Shown here in pieces: positions 26,501 to 35,981 of a DNA stretch of 64,000 nt (position 1 is its first letter; each line of letters begins with the position of its first letter). A model generated the notes under the pieces. That model was not told the DNA's origin and made no database searches. It worked only from the letters and a program-made list of their open reading frames with translations. The DNA lies in IMG/VR virus record IMGVR_UViG_3300028388_004019, positions 62,001 through 126,000 of that record; one strand, 5' to 3'. The DNA is from a virus. The translations under genes and the position numbers were made by a program.

Positions 26501-29500
26501 TAATTGGACTACTCGTATTAGAGTACACCAAACCATCTTTATAAAGAACTATTTGATATGGTAGTGAGGTTGAATCACCACTTACTTTAATATATCCATT
26601 CTCTGAACCACAAGTTGTACCAGAAAAATCAATATCAGTAAGAATACATCCATCGATATTAACATTGACGTAAATTTCATTGTTTGAATCACCCAAACTA
26701 TCATTAAGTCTGAAAGTATAAGTACCGGCGGAAAGTCCTGTCCAAGTGAAAGGCTGATTTGATGTCCCACCTGTCAATGTACCAGGTAGAATATTATCAA
26801 TAGTATATGGTGGAACACCCGCAAATGGAGAAATAGTTATAACACCACCATTTGCATCTTCACAAGTTCCTGTCACCGAGAAATTATAATCTAAATCTCC
26901 TTGGTCACAATTCTGAGTCATTGGTGTACCGTTAAGTGAAATACCTGAATAAGGTTGTGATGGGTCTAATGGAACTATTTCTCCCACACTTTGACCTGAA
27001 CGGTAAAAACCACAACAATCAGTATAATGATAAGTACCATCTGTCACACCTTCTACACAACTACCACTATCTGAAGGTGAAGGTGTTGGTGTCAAAGTAT
27101 TTGTTGGAGTGACTGATGTAGTCACCGATGGTGTGTAAGTCGGTGTGTAAGTTGGTGTAACAGATGGGGTAGGTGTAGGTGAAGGACAAATACAAGGAGC
27201 GGTATCACAAATATTTTCTGTCAACGCACTGAAATCAAGTGTGATAACAGCACTTCCCGAAGTTTCACTATCGAATGTATAACAAGTTCCAGTATATGCG
27301 TATCCATAACCTTGAGATAGGTCGGTAGATTCAAGGAACACATCCAATCTTTCAGCAACAAACGCCTCAGTAAAACCAGTAACAGTAGGGTCTACATTTA
27401 CCCCAAAGTTTTTGAGTCCAGGTCCATTTTGGTATGATGAGTCCAAGTTTTGGTAAGCAGTTGTTGCTGTAAATGCAGAAAATACATTTATACTCGAAAG
27501 ACCTAGCAGATTTAAATTTTCAGGACCAACTGAAGTGATAGGTTCACCATATTTACTTAGATATTCTGTAGCATTAATAGTCTCACCTTCAACAATTCCA
27601 ACAACATGAGGGACAAAACCTTTTCGTGAATCAGCATCATCAATAACAGGATAAACTAAAGAGTCTATTCTACCGTTTTGCTGTTTGATATCCTCCCAAA
27701 CCTTTAAGTATTGTTCATAATCGTACTCTACTCTATCAGTAGTGAGGTTATTAGGTGTAGTTGCAGTCCAAGTATTACCAATAAGGTTAAATGGGTTAGA
27801 CACCAATGTACTATTATTCGTAAAATCACCATGATAAAGACCAACTAAACCGTCAGCCTCATCAATAATATTAATAACAATATAATTTGTATCACCACCA
27901 TTAAATGTACCTGACCCTGACTCGTCTGTAGTTGTCAAATTACTATGGTTGAACGGCACACCCTGTGAACGTGTATCATTACTACCTGTATTTAAGTCTA
28001 AACCCCTGTTAATTCTTTGATAGACGGTCGTATCATCTCTAAACTGTGTTTTTCTCGGAACACACTTACCATTATCATTAGCCTTACACCAACGTGAGTC
28101 ATATTCAGAATATGTCACACCATTATTCAAAGAACTGTATTCAACGACCGATGTCGAATCACTTAAAGTTCCACCCGTCATCGAACCCAAATATGGATAT
28201 GACATCCACCATATCCAGTTCTCACCATTACGAGAGTTATCACCAACAATACCCTCATATAAACTACCTAATTCAGAAGAATTTGAATTAAACCAACTAC
28301 GAATCGATTCCGAAGCACCAGAAGCAGTTGCGGAATCTAATGAAGTCCCATCATAGAATACATAAACATTTGGAGGGCCCGGCACATTTACATCAACAAT
28401 AATACTATCGGAGGAATCACAACAAGCAGTCATAGACCACGTTTCTGTAGAGGAACCCGGTGTCGAAGATGGTGTTGGGGTAGGAGTATTCGATGTAGTT
28501 ACTGTAGGACCAGGGGTATATGTCGGTGTGTAAGTTGGTGTAACAGATGGGGTAGGTGTCGGTGAATCACACGGTGGACATTCACCATCTTCACAACCAA
28601 CCGCCAAAACAGGATTACCAACACCAGAATAAACATAAGAAGGACCCGAACCTGAATAAGTTACGGCCGTTGCACAAACACCATTCGTACCATCAAAATT
28701 ATAATTATAAGTTTGACCGATAACAATATTAGTCGTACCCGTATAACCACTAAAAATGAAATATCCTCCACAACAATCCTCGAATTGATAATCATTACTT
28801 GATGAAGAGGTTGTTACCGTTGGAGTTACCGTTGGAGTTATCATTGGGGTAGGTGTAGATGTTTCCGAAATTGAAGGCGTAGGTGTAGGGGTAGGTGCAG
28901 ATGTTTCCGAAATTGAAGGTGTTGGTGTAGGGGTAGGTGCACTACACAATGAATCGGAACAACCACCAGGAATTTCTGTACTTTGGGAATCAACAACATA
29001 TCCGTTGAATGTTACAGTCGTTGCAGTGGCATTAACATTAGTATAACACCCATCAGGAATATCAGAAACATTTTCGATTTTATATACGTTTCCAGAAACA
29101 GGTGGTCCACCAAAAGCTGTGTCATATTCACCTTGTCTTGTTCTATAAAGGTCATCACCATTACAGGGTTCGAAATAGTAGTAATCCAAACATGGTGTCT
29201 CTCCGGTACAAGAATTACACATCACCTCACCTGATGGTGTATAATAACCATCTATAGTACCTGTAATAGTATAACCAGTAGTGATTTGTGTATATGCACC
29301 AACACACTCTCCATTTATGGTAACACCTGTATTTTGTTGTGGACCTAATGACCCCCTAATGTTACCATTCAATGTATCTGCAGTGAAGACATACACACTT
29401 TCGTCACAACACGACGCAGCACTATAGTATAGTATATCATTACCAGTACCACCAGTACAAGCACCACAATTGTCGTAAGCGGTAACAATCGTGTTACCAT

Positions 29501-30251
29501 TATTACCCGTATAAGGCCTAAAACAAATATTTCCTGGAGTAAAACACGCATTATAGTTAGTCAAATACGCAGTATCCTTATCTAATGCATTACCATCAAC
29601 ACTAATATTAGTAACATCAATATTACACGTAGATTCTTCATCTGTCAATCCATATGTGTAACCATCACCATTAGTGTTATAATAAGATATTGCACCCGTA
29701 GCACTAAATGGGATATCGTTACCACCACAAGGGTTTTGGTCAGTATTCGCAACATCGAACAATGTCAAGTTTCCTCCAAGCCAATTCCAAAATTCCGAAG
29801 AACTTGCGGACCCAAAAACCCAACCCGTTTCGTAGGTGTCACCATTACTATCGATTCTATCCTTTCTAGAGTCTTGAATGTAATTTGTATCAGAAAAATA
29901 GACATCACCATTGAGACCTAATAGGTGATTTTGTCGGTATAAATTGACTAATGCGAAAGTCGGTACCTCCATCCCTGTGGGTGGAAATCCTGACGAACTA
30001 CCACCATGATAATCATCATTTTTCATGGTGTAATCAACCGATTGATTAGGCGTTGTACCGTCGTAGGTTACAGACCAATATCTATGTTTGAAATTGTTGA
30101 AAAAACTATATGTACCACCAGTGAAATATTGTAAGTTTGTGTCGTCGGTAGCACCTGAAAGACCCGTATCCCACTGAATATAGTAAGTATCACCCGTATA
30201 GGTAGAACTCGCGGAAGTTCTTTGTTTGATTACAAAATAATAACTAGACAT
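23547..30251 (-). CDS. 2234-aa multidomain adhesin-like fibre with SprB-like repeats and Thr/Pro/Ser stalk
   Basis: Domains in order: a Cys-rich N-terminal region (1 to about 435); short TP linkers near 435-470, 560-590 and 1020-1060 separating small Cys-containing domains (CCGGYFIFSGYTG); a region at about 604-1017 that may be von Willebrand A-like (VYVFYDGTSLDSA, then NIIDEADGLVGLYH); several SprB-like/Ig-like repeats at about 1117-1684 (SPYTYLWSNGATGDTISNLS, GTYSVTVTDSNNC); a module at about 1684-1817 shared with the next gene; a Thr/Pro/Ser stalk at about 1819-2105; and a C-terminal beta domain. SprB repeats are typical of Flavobacterial gliding adhesins. Likely a virion adhesin or long fibre, translated from a start overlapping the upstream stop. 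The domain names are from pattern recognition only. Confidence 0.78.
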   Translation of the reverse strand: MSSYYFVIKQRTSASSTYTGDTYYIQWDTGLSGATDDTNLQYFTGGTYSFFNNFKHRYWSVTYDGTTPNQSVDYTMKNDDYHGGSSSGFPPTGMEVPTFALVNLYRQNHLLGLNGDVYFSDTNYIQDSRKDRIDSNGDTYETGWVFGSASSSEFWNWLGGNLTLFDVANTDQNPCGGNDIPFSATGAISYYNTNGDGYTYGLTDEESTCNIDVTNISVDGNALDKDTAYLTNYNACFTPGNICFRPYTGNNGNTIVTAYDNCGACTGGTGNDILYYSAASCCDESVYVFTADTLNGNIRGSLGPQQNTGVTINGECVGAYTQITTGYTITGTIDGYYTPSGEVMCNSCTGETPCLDYYYFEPCNGDDLYRTRQGEYDTAFGGPPVSGNVYKIENVSDIPDGCYTNVNATATTVTFNGYVVDSQSTEIPGGCSDSLCSAPTPTPTPSISETSAPTPTPTPSISETSTPTPMITPTVTPTVTTSSSSNDYQFEDCCGGYFIFSGYTGTTNIVIGQTYNYNFDGTNGVCATAVTYSGSGPSYVYSGVGNPVLAVGCEDGECPPCDSPTPTPSVTPTYTPTYTPGPTVTTSNTPTPTPSSTPGSSTETWSMTACCDSSDSIIVDVNVPGPPNVYVFYDGTSLDSATASGASESIRSWFNSNSSELGSLYEGIVGDNSRNGENWIWWMSYPYLGSMTGGTLSDSTSVVEYSSLNNGVTYSEYDSRWCKANDNGKCVPRKTQFRDDTTVYQRINRGLDLNTGSNDTRSQGVPFNHSNLTTTDESGSGTFNGGDTNYIVINIIDEADGLVGLYHGDFTNNSTLVSNPFNLIGNTWTATTPNNLTTDRVEYDYEQYLKVWEDIKQQNGRIDSLVYPVIDDADSRKGFVPHVVGIVEGETINATEYLSKYGEPITSVGPENLNLLGLSSINVFSAFTATTAYQNLDSSYQNGPGLKNFGVNVDPTVTGFTEAFVAERLDVFLESTDLSQGYGYAYTGTCYTFDSETSGSAVITLDFSALTENICDTAPCICPSPTPTPSVTPTYTPTYTPSVTTSVTPTNTLTPTPSPSDSGSCVEGVTDGTYHYTDCCGFYRSGQSVGEIVPLDPSQPYSGISLNGTPMTQNCDQGDLDYNFSVTGTCEDANGGVITISPFAGVPPYTIDNILPGTLTGGTSNQPFTWTGLSAGTYTFRLNDSLGDSNNEIYVNVNIDGCILTDIDFSGTTCGSENGYIKVSGDSTSLPYQIVLYKDGLVYSNTSSPINPTIYENLPNGEYYATIEDYGGATGQTSTVTLSGVSSLDYGLSVTGTSSCGVNTGAIEITGLTGSSPYTYLWSNGATGDTISNLSGGTYSVTVTDSNNCELIKSATVNVANGISLLSYTTTPTSCLSEDGQVTVYISGGTAPYTYAGQNGYSGTTSDTTFTFTGCSSGNFEFTITDSSNCTLTDNVNIGDLGGITSVNTRLDYVNCGSLGNVTITVVGDGGPYTYSYTGQTSGGTQSVTTSNTQQQFTNLISDTYDYKVEGSNGCCYTGEFTVSATPKFELTITTTGDTCNGGSGVIKVVPSSGYTAPLDYILSDGQSIIDTPLSAYTFYNVEEGGYTLQVVDGAGCSVSETINITGTTGVNVVITVTPGTYTTPDVLSATTLSGTAPFTYLWNDGSTGSTISAETEGTYSVLVTDSNGCQDSAQYIVQDIKTVVSSFPIVEICSDDFSTTTMTKKGFYDLLNEGYLDLIDDLGVSGCTLNSAIFNYDISYDGQVATGSFYTGYTLSDVPSDFVWAELLEDVISLFVGIQGVEVDPIQNSVKITGDCETNEFVDIQVLIEYDLDCSYVPSSPTPTPSNTATPTPTVSVTPSVSITPTSTPAATETVTPTPSVTSSITPTNTPSVTVSDTPGVSQTPTPTVSVTQTETSTPTPTSTITPTVTNSQTPGSTQTPTPTVTQTPTLTSTVTQTVTVTPSISDTPSVTPTNTPSVSVSNTPGVSQTATPTVTPTISETSTPTPTPTSSVTPSVSNTPGSTQTPTPTNTSTPTSSPTVTNTPSSTVTVTPSISETSTLTPTPTNTVTPTISETSTPTPTPTISETSTPTPTVTPSTSETSTPTPTPTISETATPTPTPTVSSSAPLETFTVYVSSTLSENDCDKFTASITKNGSVVVTITKNSNALPVLSTNNFQATTADNINVSVQNATPTGAGCGEAITTTAIETGHITLGNYVVRDSANGNSATASYSFNPNNSNENSIIVRFPWTP
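23935..24795 (-). repeat. Thr/Pro/Ser stalk repeat tract (TPTPTxSETS type)
   Basis: About 287 codons. Unlike the other two stalks, this one repeats SETSTPTPTPTI and VSNTPGSTQTPTPT units, so it carries regularly spaced Glu. Confidence 0.85.
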
Positions 30252-33190
30252 TATCCACAGTTAATTGTTACGTTTATACCCACATTCAAGGTGATAGTCT
30301 TATCAGTAAATGATGGGTCACAACCCGTATTACTGAATGTGATGGTGTTACCATTAATAGAGTAATTCAAACCATCTTGATATAAATACTGAAAGTGTGC
30401 AATTGCAGCGTTCAACCATTCCGTATTCGAAGGGGCATCTGCATTACCATAACCAGTATAAAACTTCTCTTGTACGAGAATATCTGAATCCAATCGTAAA
30501 TCAATATACCATTCTGTCACCACACTATTCAAATCACATTGTGAGGTTGTAAAACCACTCGAAGAAACAATAGAGTTAATTTGTTGAGACAATATTTGAT
30601 TAAAAGTATTAGAAGGATAGAAATTACAGTCCACAGTTTGAGTAGCACAATTGTATTTCCATAACGGACCTTGAATCTCACAAGGAACACAATCAATCTC
30701 AACTATTTCACAACCCCTCTGTACCCTATAAACATGATTTTGTCTATGGAATACAGCGTTTTCCATTCTCTGACCACCATTCCATAAAGTTGAAGCAGGT
30801 ATGACTTGTTCAACCAATCTCATCCAATAGTCACCGATGCCATTAACATAATCAATCATCTTTTGGTAAGTGTATCGATTTGATGGTATGTTTACATCTT
30901 GTTGAGAATTTAAGTATTTCCAATATAAAGAGGCTAAAGTCAAGTAACCACCATTACTTGTCTGTCTATTACGAACATTAATCATGTTCTTATAGAATGA
31001 TTGAGCAAACTCAAAGAATGATTTGTCTTTTGGTCTTGGATTTATAACTGTCCAATCAATACCTCCAGGTGTTGGATAAGGTGAAGTCAATCCCGTGGCA
31101 GGAATAGGATAATTTTGGTCCCTACTCATTTGCCAAACGTCATATGTAAGACCTTGACCCATATTCATGAACAACTCAATATTTTTTCTATTCAATACTA
31201 ACCTCTCATCCACAACGTTATAATCTGATGTGAACTCACCAGTACCCTTTCTAACCCCTAAGTTGGTATCCGTCCATGATTTTTTATTATCATTGACAGA
31301 TGTAAGTTCATAACCCAATCTCATATTAGGAAAATCACGGAATTTATTAAAATACTTCTCCCCATAAGTGTATGGTTCTAAAGATGTTTGAATATTCGGA
31401 TTCGAACCCGTGAAATTGGAGTTTACCACATCAATAGTTTCATTTGCTCTGTGTTGTGGTGTTTGTTCAAACCAACCTGAACCCATTTCATAGTAGTATG
31501 AGTCTGTTTCAGGGACCACTCTTGGGTATCCTTCATCATCCATTGGGTAATCACCCCTTACTTCCTCAGTAAACGTAGTAACTGACTGTGGTGTGAAGGC
31601 AGTATAGGTAACTCCCTTGATTTTGTAGGTACTGTTAGGTACTAAGACCGGTAAAATGTCTAATTTTGTACCACCAGTCACTTCTGAAAGTTCTCTATTG
31701 AATTCTGTAAGATTAATTGGTCCATCAGCCATATAAATGGTCTCATTGAACTCAACCAATGCTTTGGGAGCACCAATCATTCTCATCAAAAACTCCAAAC
31801 CCGCTCGTGTACCCTTAGATTTGTATAGATAACCTGAATTTATGATTAGTTTTCTATAATATTCGTAATCTAACTCTTGTGGGGTCTTGTCACGAGTCTG
31901 ACCAGGGTAAATCGATTGATTTTTTGTTCCAAATATTGACGTTAAGAAGTCATCTTCCGTAATTGGTGATATGTTGATGTCAAAACCTAATGTCTGTGCT
32001 AGATTCTTTAGTAAGACCGAAGGAATATCATTCTTTGGATTGTAATTTACTGAGTTAATGTACGCTAATCCATCGATAAACTTCTTTGTCTCGTCAAAAC
32101 TCCTACCATAAATTTGTAAAACCTTCTCCATCTTTTGGTCACCAGTATCGAAGTCTTTGAATGCCCCTGTGACCAAGAATCTACTGATTAGGTTCGTCTT
32201 ATATCTGTCCATAACCTCTGAAATCTCGTTGATTTTGTTCAGATAGTTTTCATATGATACCGTTTGTATATCTAAATTCCATAACCCTTTAATTGGCCAT
32301 GTGATGTTTTCGACTGAAGTGTAGTACCTACCCGAATCATCTTCTCTCGGTACTCTGAATAACGCAGTATATTTAGGAGTGACTAATCTATTCAACAAAA
32401 ACTTTTCGACTTCATCAAAAGAGTCTTCAAAAATTTCTTCAGTGTAAAATTTGTTTGGTCTCAATATGATATTTTCGGTTGACGATGTTGAATTGCCGAA
32501 AGGCTTACCTTGTACAACCACATCTATAGTCCCTGCGGATAGAGAGACCGACGGTGTAAAATCTTGAACTTTATATTCAGTCTCACCAGTACCAACAAAT
32601 AATGAATACCTGAGGAACATCCTTGTCAAGTTTCTATATGGTGAAGTCTCCATTGGTCTGAGAGACATATTTCTATCGGCATTTTCACTAAAATCAATAT
32701 CGAATGGATTTTTAATTCTACCAACGGATACGGTGAACGTGGTTTCATCATCAACCACATCATAAGACACATTGCTCACCGTATTTGCCGTTGTATAGTC
32801 AGTAAAAACCCTATCAACCTCCAAAGCTGCGGGAAAAAAATTAATTATCCTCGTTATTGAAGATGAAAGTCTTTTTTGTAAAGAACCATAATAAGAAAAA
32901 TTAGTAACCACTGATACATCATAATTGGGGTATACTCCGAAATTACGAGCCCATATCTTTTTAGATTCCTCTAAATTTTCTAAATCCATATTCTCCAATG
33001 TAAAGGGATTGGAGAAAACACCCGTCTCAAAGGTACGATTAACCTTTTCAACTACGGAAGTAGTAAATTCAAAATTTCCTTGCGTTAAACCACCACCATC
33101 AACAAGCTGAAAGCCCACCAAGTCTGGTGAGAATGTTTCTGCTCCTGAAGGCGGTGCCGGTGGAAATCTGTATTTTTTTCTACTTGCCAT
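30251..33190 (-). CDS. Baseplate/tail-tip protein, tail protein I (P2 gpI)-like core
   Basis: A 979-aa protein. The central part reads SVLLKNLAQTLGFDI, then YYRKLIINSGYLYKSKGTRA and GLEFLMRMIGAPKAL, the pattern of tail protein I-like baseplate proteins (a short first domain, then a KGT loop and helix). The N-terminal 500 residues and the region after 550 are family-specific. The last roughly 90 residues (FYTGYGNADAPSNTEWLN to the C-terminal INCG) resemble residues about 1684-1817 of the 2234-aa adhesin encoded next to it. It probably links the baseplate wedge to the fibres. Stop and start overlap with neighbours indicate one operon. Confidence 0.62.
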   Translation of the reverse strand: MASRKKYRFPPAPPSGAETFSPDLVGFQLVDGGGLTQGNFEFTTSVVEKVNRTFETGVFSNPFTLENMDLENLEESKKIWARNFGVYPNYDVSVVTNFSYYGSLQKRLSSSITRIINFFPAALEVDRVFTDYTTANTVSNVSYDVVDDETTFTVSVGRIKNPFDIDFSENADRNMSLRPMETSPYRNLTRMFLRYSLFVGTGETEYKVQDFTPSVSLSAGTIDVVVQGKPFGNSTSSTENIILRPNKFYTEEIFEDSFDEVEKFLLNRLVTPKYTALFRVPREDDSGRYYTSVENITWPIKGLWNLDIQTVSYENYLNKINEISEVMDRYKTNLISRFLVTGAFKDFDTGDQKMEKVLQIYGRSFDETKKFIDGLAYINSVNYNPKNDIPSVLLKNLAQTLGFDINISPITEDDFLTSIFGTKNQSIYPGQTRDKTPQELDYEYYRKLIINSGYLYKSKGTRAGLEFLMRMIGAPKALVEFNETIYMADGPINLTEFNRELSEVTGGTKLDILPVLVPNSTYKIKGVTYTAFTPQSVTTFTEEVRGDYPMDDEGYPRVVPETDSYYYEMGSGWFEQTPQHRANETIDVVNSNFTGSNPNIQTSLEPYTYGEKYFNKFRDFPNMRLGYELTSVNDNKKSWTDTNLGVRKGTGEFTSDYNVVDERLVLNRKNIELFMNMGQGLTYDVWQMSRDQNYPIPATGLTSPYPTPGGIDWTVINPRPKDKSFFEFAQSFYKNMINVRNRQTSNGGYLTLASLYWKYLNSQQDVNIPSNRYTYQKMIDYVNGIGDYWMRLVEQVIPASTLWNGGQRMENAVFHRQNHVYRVQRGCEIVEIDCVPCEIQGPLWKYNCATQTVDCNFYPSNTFNQILSQQINSIVSSSGFTTSQCDLNSVVTEWYIDLRLDSDILVQEKFYTGYGNADAPSNTEWLNAAIAHFQYLYQDGLNYSINGNTITFSNTGCDPSFTDKTITLNVGINVTINCG

Positions 33191-34095
33191 TAACTAATTA
33201 CATTATTGAAATTCTTACTGAAATCGATATTATCACCTCTATCTTGACGAACCTCAAATAATAGATTATTAAACTCATCTCTAATCTCGAACAAGTTGTA
33301 TTGTTTGTAGATGTTGTTAGATGGGTCATAAAGTGTGTAAATACCATCCTCGAGACTCTTAGTTTGATTACCATAAAGTGCAATCGCAAGAGTATCGATA
33401 TCGTGTTCAGCCATTTCAATATCTAATGTAATTGGGTTAAAATACGTATTAGTAATGATAATATTCTGATTTGGTTGACCGATAAATGGTGTTGCATTTG
33501 GTTTGTTCGACGGCGCACTCGATGGTGACAGTGTACAGAACAATAAGTCACTACCATTTTCAACATAACGATAACGGATAGTCTTTTGTGAACTGTTTGT
33601 TAGGTTTGTAGTCACAGGCTCACAATAGAAGGATGAAGTAATTATCCTATAAAAATTAGGTACCTTCGTTCCACTGTCATTTAAGTATTCCACTCTAAAA
33701 CCAACCAATCCTTGTGCAACAAATTTGTTACGGAATTGAGGGTCAACATTATTTAAATCAATGATAATACCTTTTACATTCGGAAGTGCTGACAATACAC
33801 CACAATCAGTGATTGTTGTTCTCATCTCAGCAGGACGAATATATAAAGTATAAATCCCTGTTTGATTAAACTCATTGGATGGTAGTCTTAAATTATACAT
33901 TCCACCCAATATTTCATTTGTATTTCCACCTGTTTCGTTATTGTGGAAATAAGGCGTCAATATAGAAGCCGCATCTAATTTTTTTAGTACAAAATCTTCA
34001 GTTACGTCTCTACTCGGCGTGTAATTCATGATGATTTCTACATCCTCAGGGGACATATCTGCAGGTCTTGTTATTCCATAAGTTCCTAAAGCCAT
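33190..34095 (-). CDS. Hypothetical structural (tail/baseplate) protein
   Basis: A 301-aa protein that I do not recognise. It is rich in short beta-strands (GIYTLYIRPAEM, GIYTLYDPSNNIYKQY), with no signal peptide or membrane segment. It sits between the tail-protein-I-like gene and a PKD-like protein, sharing one base with the former, so a role in the baseplate-fibre junction is likely. Confidence 0.6.
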   Translation of the reverse strand: MALGTYGITRPADMSPEDVEIIMNYTPSRDVTEDFVLKKLDAASILTPYFHNNETGGNTNEILGGMYNLRLPSNEFNQTGIYTLYIRPAEMRTTITDCGVLSALPNVKGIIIDLNNVDPQFRNKFVAQGLVGFRVEYLNDSGTKVPNFYRIITSSFYCEPVTTNLTNSSQKTIRYRYVENGSDLLFCTLSPSSAPSNKPNATPFIGQPNQNIIITNTYFNPITLDIEMAEHDIDTLAIALYGNQTKSLEDGIYTLYDPSNNIYKQYNLFEIRDEFNNLLFEVRQDRGDNIDFSKNFNNVIS

Positions 34096-34098
34096 TTT

Positions 34099-35181
34099 CT
34101 AATTTTCATTAATTTTATAGAAACCATAACCATATCTTGTTAAGTCTCCTAAGTTATCAACCTCACCCAACCTTTCTAAACCTTCGAAAGCTGAGTTCTT
34201 GCCTCTGTCTATAAATACTTCACTCTGAATTTCTGGTGAAGAAACCATATCTAATAATACTTCTTGTTTTGTAATTGCACTTACACTTATGTCATTTGCG
34301 GTAATACCTGATGAATTTTCGATGAATAGAGTTGTACCATCAGGATAATCATAGTAATCAACATTATTGATTGTATATGCGGTGTAATCAGTATCCAACT
34401 CATTGATGACACCATACAATTGACCGTTTTGGAAAATAGGGACATTTGTTGCATATCTTACAGAACCATAACTACTCAGACTTGTCAATCTACTCGACGT
34501 ATACCCTGACACTATAAAAGGTATATTAGTATATTTTGAGGATACTTGAGAAGATATATTATTCTCAGCATCACCACTGAAAATAAAATCATAACTCAAT
34601 GGTGTACCTGACCAATTTCCCCCTTGTGGTGTAAAAGTAATCGAACCTTCAGGATTAGGTATTGTAGCACCACTCATAGGGATTTTGATTTCTTTTTTCA
34701 CTTCAGTAGTCCCCCATGGATTTGTTTGTGTAATTGTCACGGTGAAAGCAGAAGCAAATGGATATATATGAGATTTGAAATCAGGTGAAGTGTCATTTAT
34801 ATTTTCAGTTGAGCTACCATCACCCCAATCAATAACATAATCCGCAAGTTGTAAAAATTTTTTGAAGTCCCTATCCGCTGTATTGAATACAAATACTTCA
34901 TAAAAATTATTTGGATTCCCTGAATATACAAAGTTGTTCACCACATTCTTTTGAAGAATATACCCATCGAATGGTGTGTAGTACCCCAAATCATTGAAGG
35001 ATTGTGTAAACATGATTGGTATAGTCAATCCTGTAAGTAAGGAATCACCATTGGTTCCACCACTTAAGATTTCTGTCAATCCGGAATACACACCAAAAGT
35101 ATTTCCACTATAGGTTTCTTGAACGATATCACTCTTCAAAACCTCAGGAGAAACTTTAATATATGTCTTTTGTGTTTTCAT
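34099..35181 (-). CDS. Structural protein with PKD-like domain
   Basis: A 360-aa protein. Residues about 105-170 hold VIDWGDGSS followed by SHIYPFASAFTVTIT, the WGDGS and H-Y-x-F/T-V-T-V pattern of PKD-type Ig-like domains. The rest is beta-rich and unrecognised. PKD domains in virion proteins are usually decorative or adhesion modules. It lies three bases after the upstream stop and one base overlaps with the next gene. Confidence 0.6.
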   Translation of the reverse strand: MKTQKTYIKVSPEVLKSDIVQETYSGNTFGVYSGLTEILSGGTNGDSLLTGLTIPIMFTQSFNDLGYYTPFDGYILQKNVVNNFVYSGNPNNFYEVFVFNTADRDFKKFLQLADYVIDWGDGSSTENINDTSPDFKSHIYPFASAFTVTITQTNPWGTTEVKKEIKIPMSGATIPNPEGSITFTPQGGNWSGTPLSYDFIFSGDAENNISSQVSSKYTNIPFIVSGYTSSRLTSLSSYGSVRYATNVPIFQNGQLYGVINELDTDYTAYTINNVDYYDYPDGTTLFIENSSGITANDISVSAITKQEVLLDMVSSPEIQSEVFIDRGKNSAFEGLERLGEVDNLGDLTRYGYGFYKINEN

Positions 35182-35981
35182 TATGGGTTGACGTATTCAT
35201 AAAATTTTATCGGAGTTCCTGTTCCTATCCTCACGTTATTGAGATTATACATCTCATACTCATAATTATTATAATCCAATTGTAATTTGGTATAAAAATT
35301 ATCGGCCTTATTGAAATTAAACCTATTACTAAAATTTGATTGAGGTTGGGTCATCATCCTTGTAAAATCACCCGTCTTTCCATTAAAAAACTTGACCGAC
35401 ATGTAAAATTCATCCAAATTGATAAAGTCCCTATCTCTCAACCAATAGATAAAGAAACCTTCTTTGTCACCAACATAATCCAATTTGTATTTTGGTATTC
35501 TCACATCAACAACATTTGGTACGAGAGCAGTACCAATATCTGCCGATGTCGTTTCCCCTTGTTGAGTCGGTATCACCACCGTGAAATATAGTCTTTGTTT
35601 TTGACTATCATTAGAATCGTAAAAGTCCAACTTGAAGAAACTATTTTTGAATGAATTGGCATAATAATGAACTTCTCTATCATTAAATCCCGCACCACTA
35701 TAACTTATAGTCCAATCCGAAGCTGTCGCACCTGTAACATCAATCAAGGAATTGATAAAATAAAATTCGTAGTTTATACTTGAAGCCGTAGTAGAATATA
35801 TTTTATGGTCAAATCTTGTAACCTCAAAATCCTCAGTTGGATTGATGACCTGTTCAATAACCTCATCCTCAAACACATCAATAGCATCATCACGACCTGT
35901 CACATCCCAAGATTGTTCAATCGGAATCTGAATTTCTCTCTCAATACCTCTATCTGAAAATCTATACTTATTCACAATCAT
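35181..35981 (-). CDS. Hypothetical structural (tail/baseplate) protein
   Basis: A 266-aa protein from the ATG at 35981; a TTG at 35984 would add one residue. Unrecognised. The sequence (INYEFYFINSLIDVTGATAS, FKNSFFKLDFYDSNDSQKQR) is beta-rich with no membrane or signal segment. It overlaps the upstream gene end by 14 bases, fitting a co-translated structural operon. Confidence 0.6.
   Translation of the reverse strand: MIVNKYRFSDRGIEREIQIPIEQSWDVTGRDDAIDVFEDEVIEQVINPTEDFEVTRFDHKIYSTTASSINYEFYFINSLIDVTGATASDWTISYSGAGFNDREVHYYANSFKNSFFKLDFYDSNDSQKQRLYFTVVIPTQQGETTSADIGTALVPNVVDVRIPKYKLDYVGDKEGFFIYWLRDRDFINLDEFYMSVKFFNGKTGDFTRMMTQPQSNFSNRFNFNKADNFYTKLQLDYNNYEYEMYNLNNVRIGTGTPIKFYEYVNP

Noticed and set aside
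12355-30251. Diversity-generating retroelement acting on the fibres
   Set aside because: No reverse transcriptase and no template/variable repeat pair with adenine-directed differences seen in the window.
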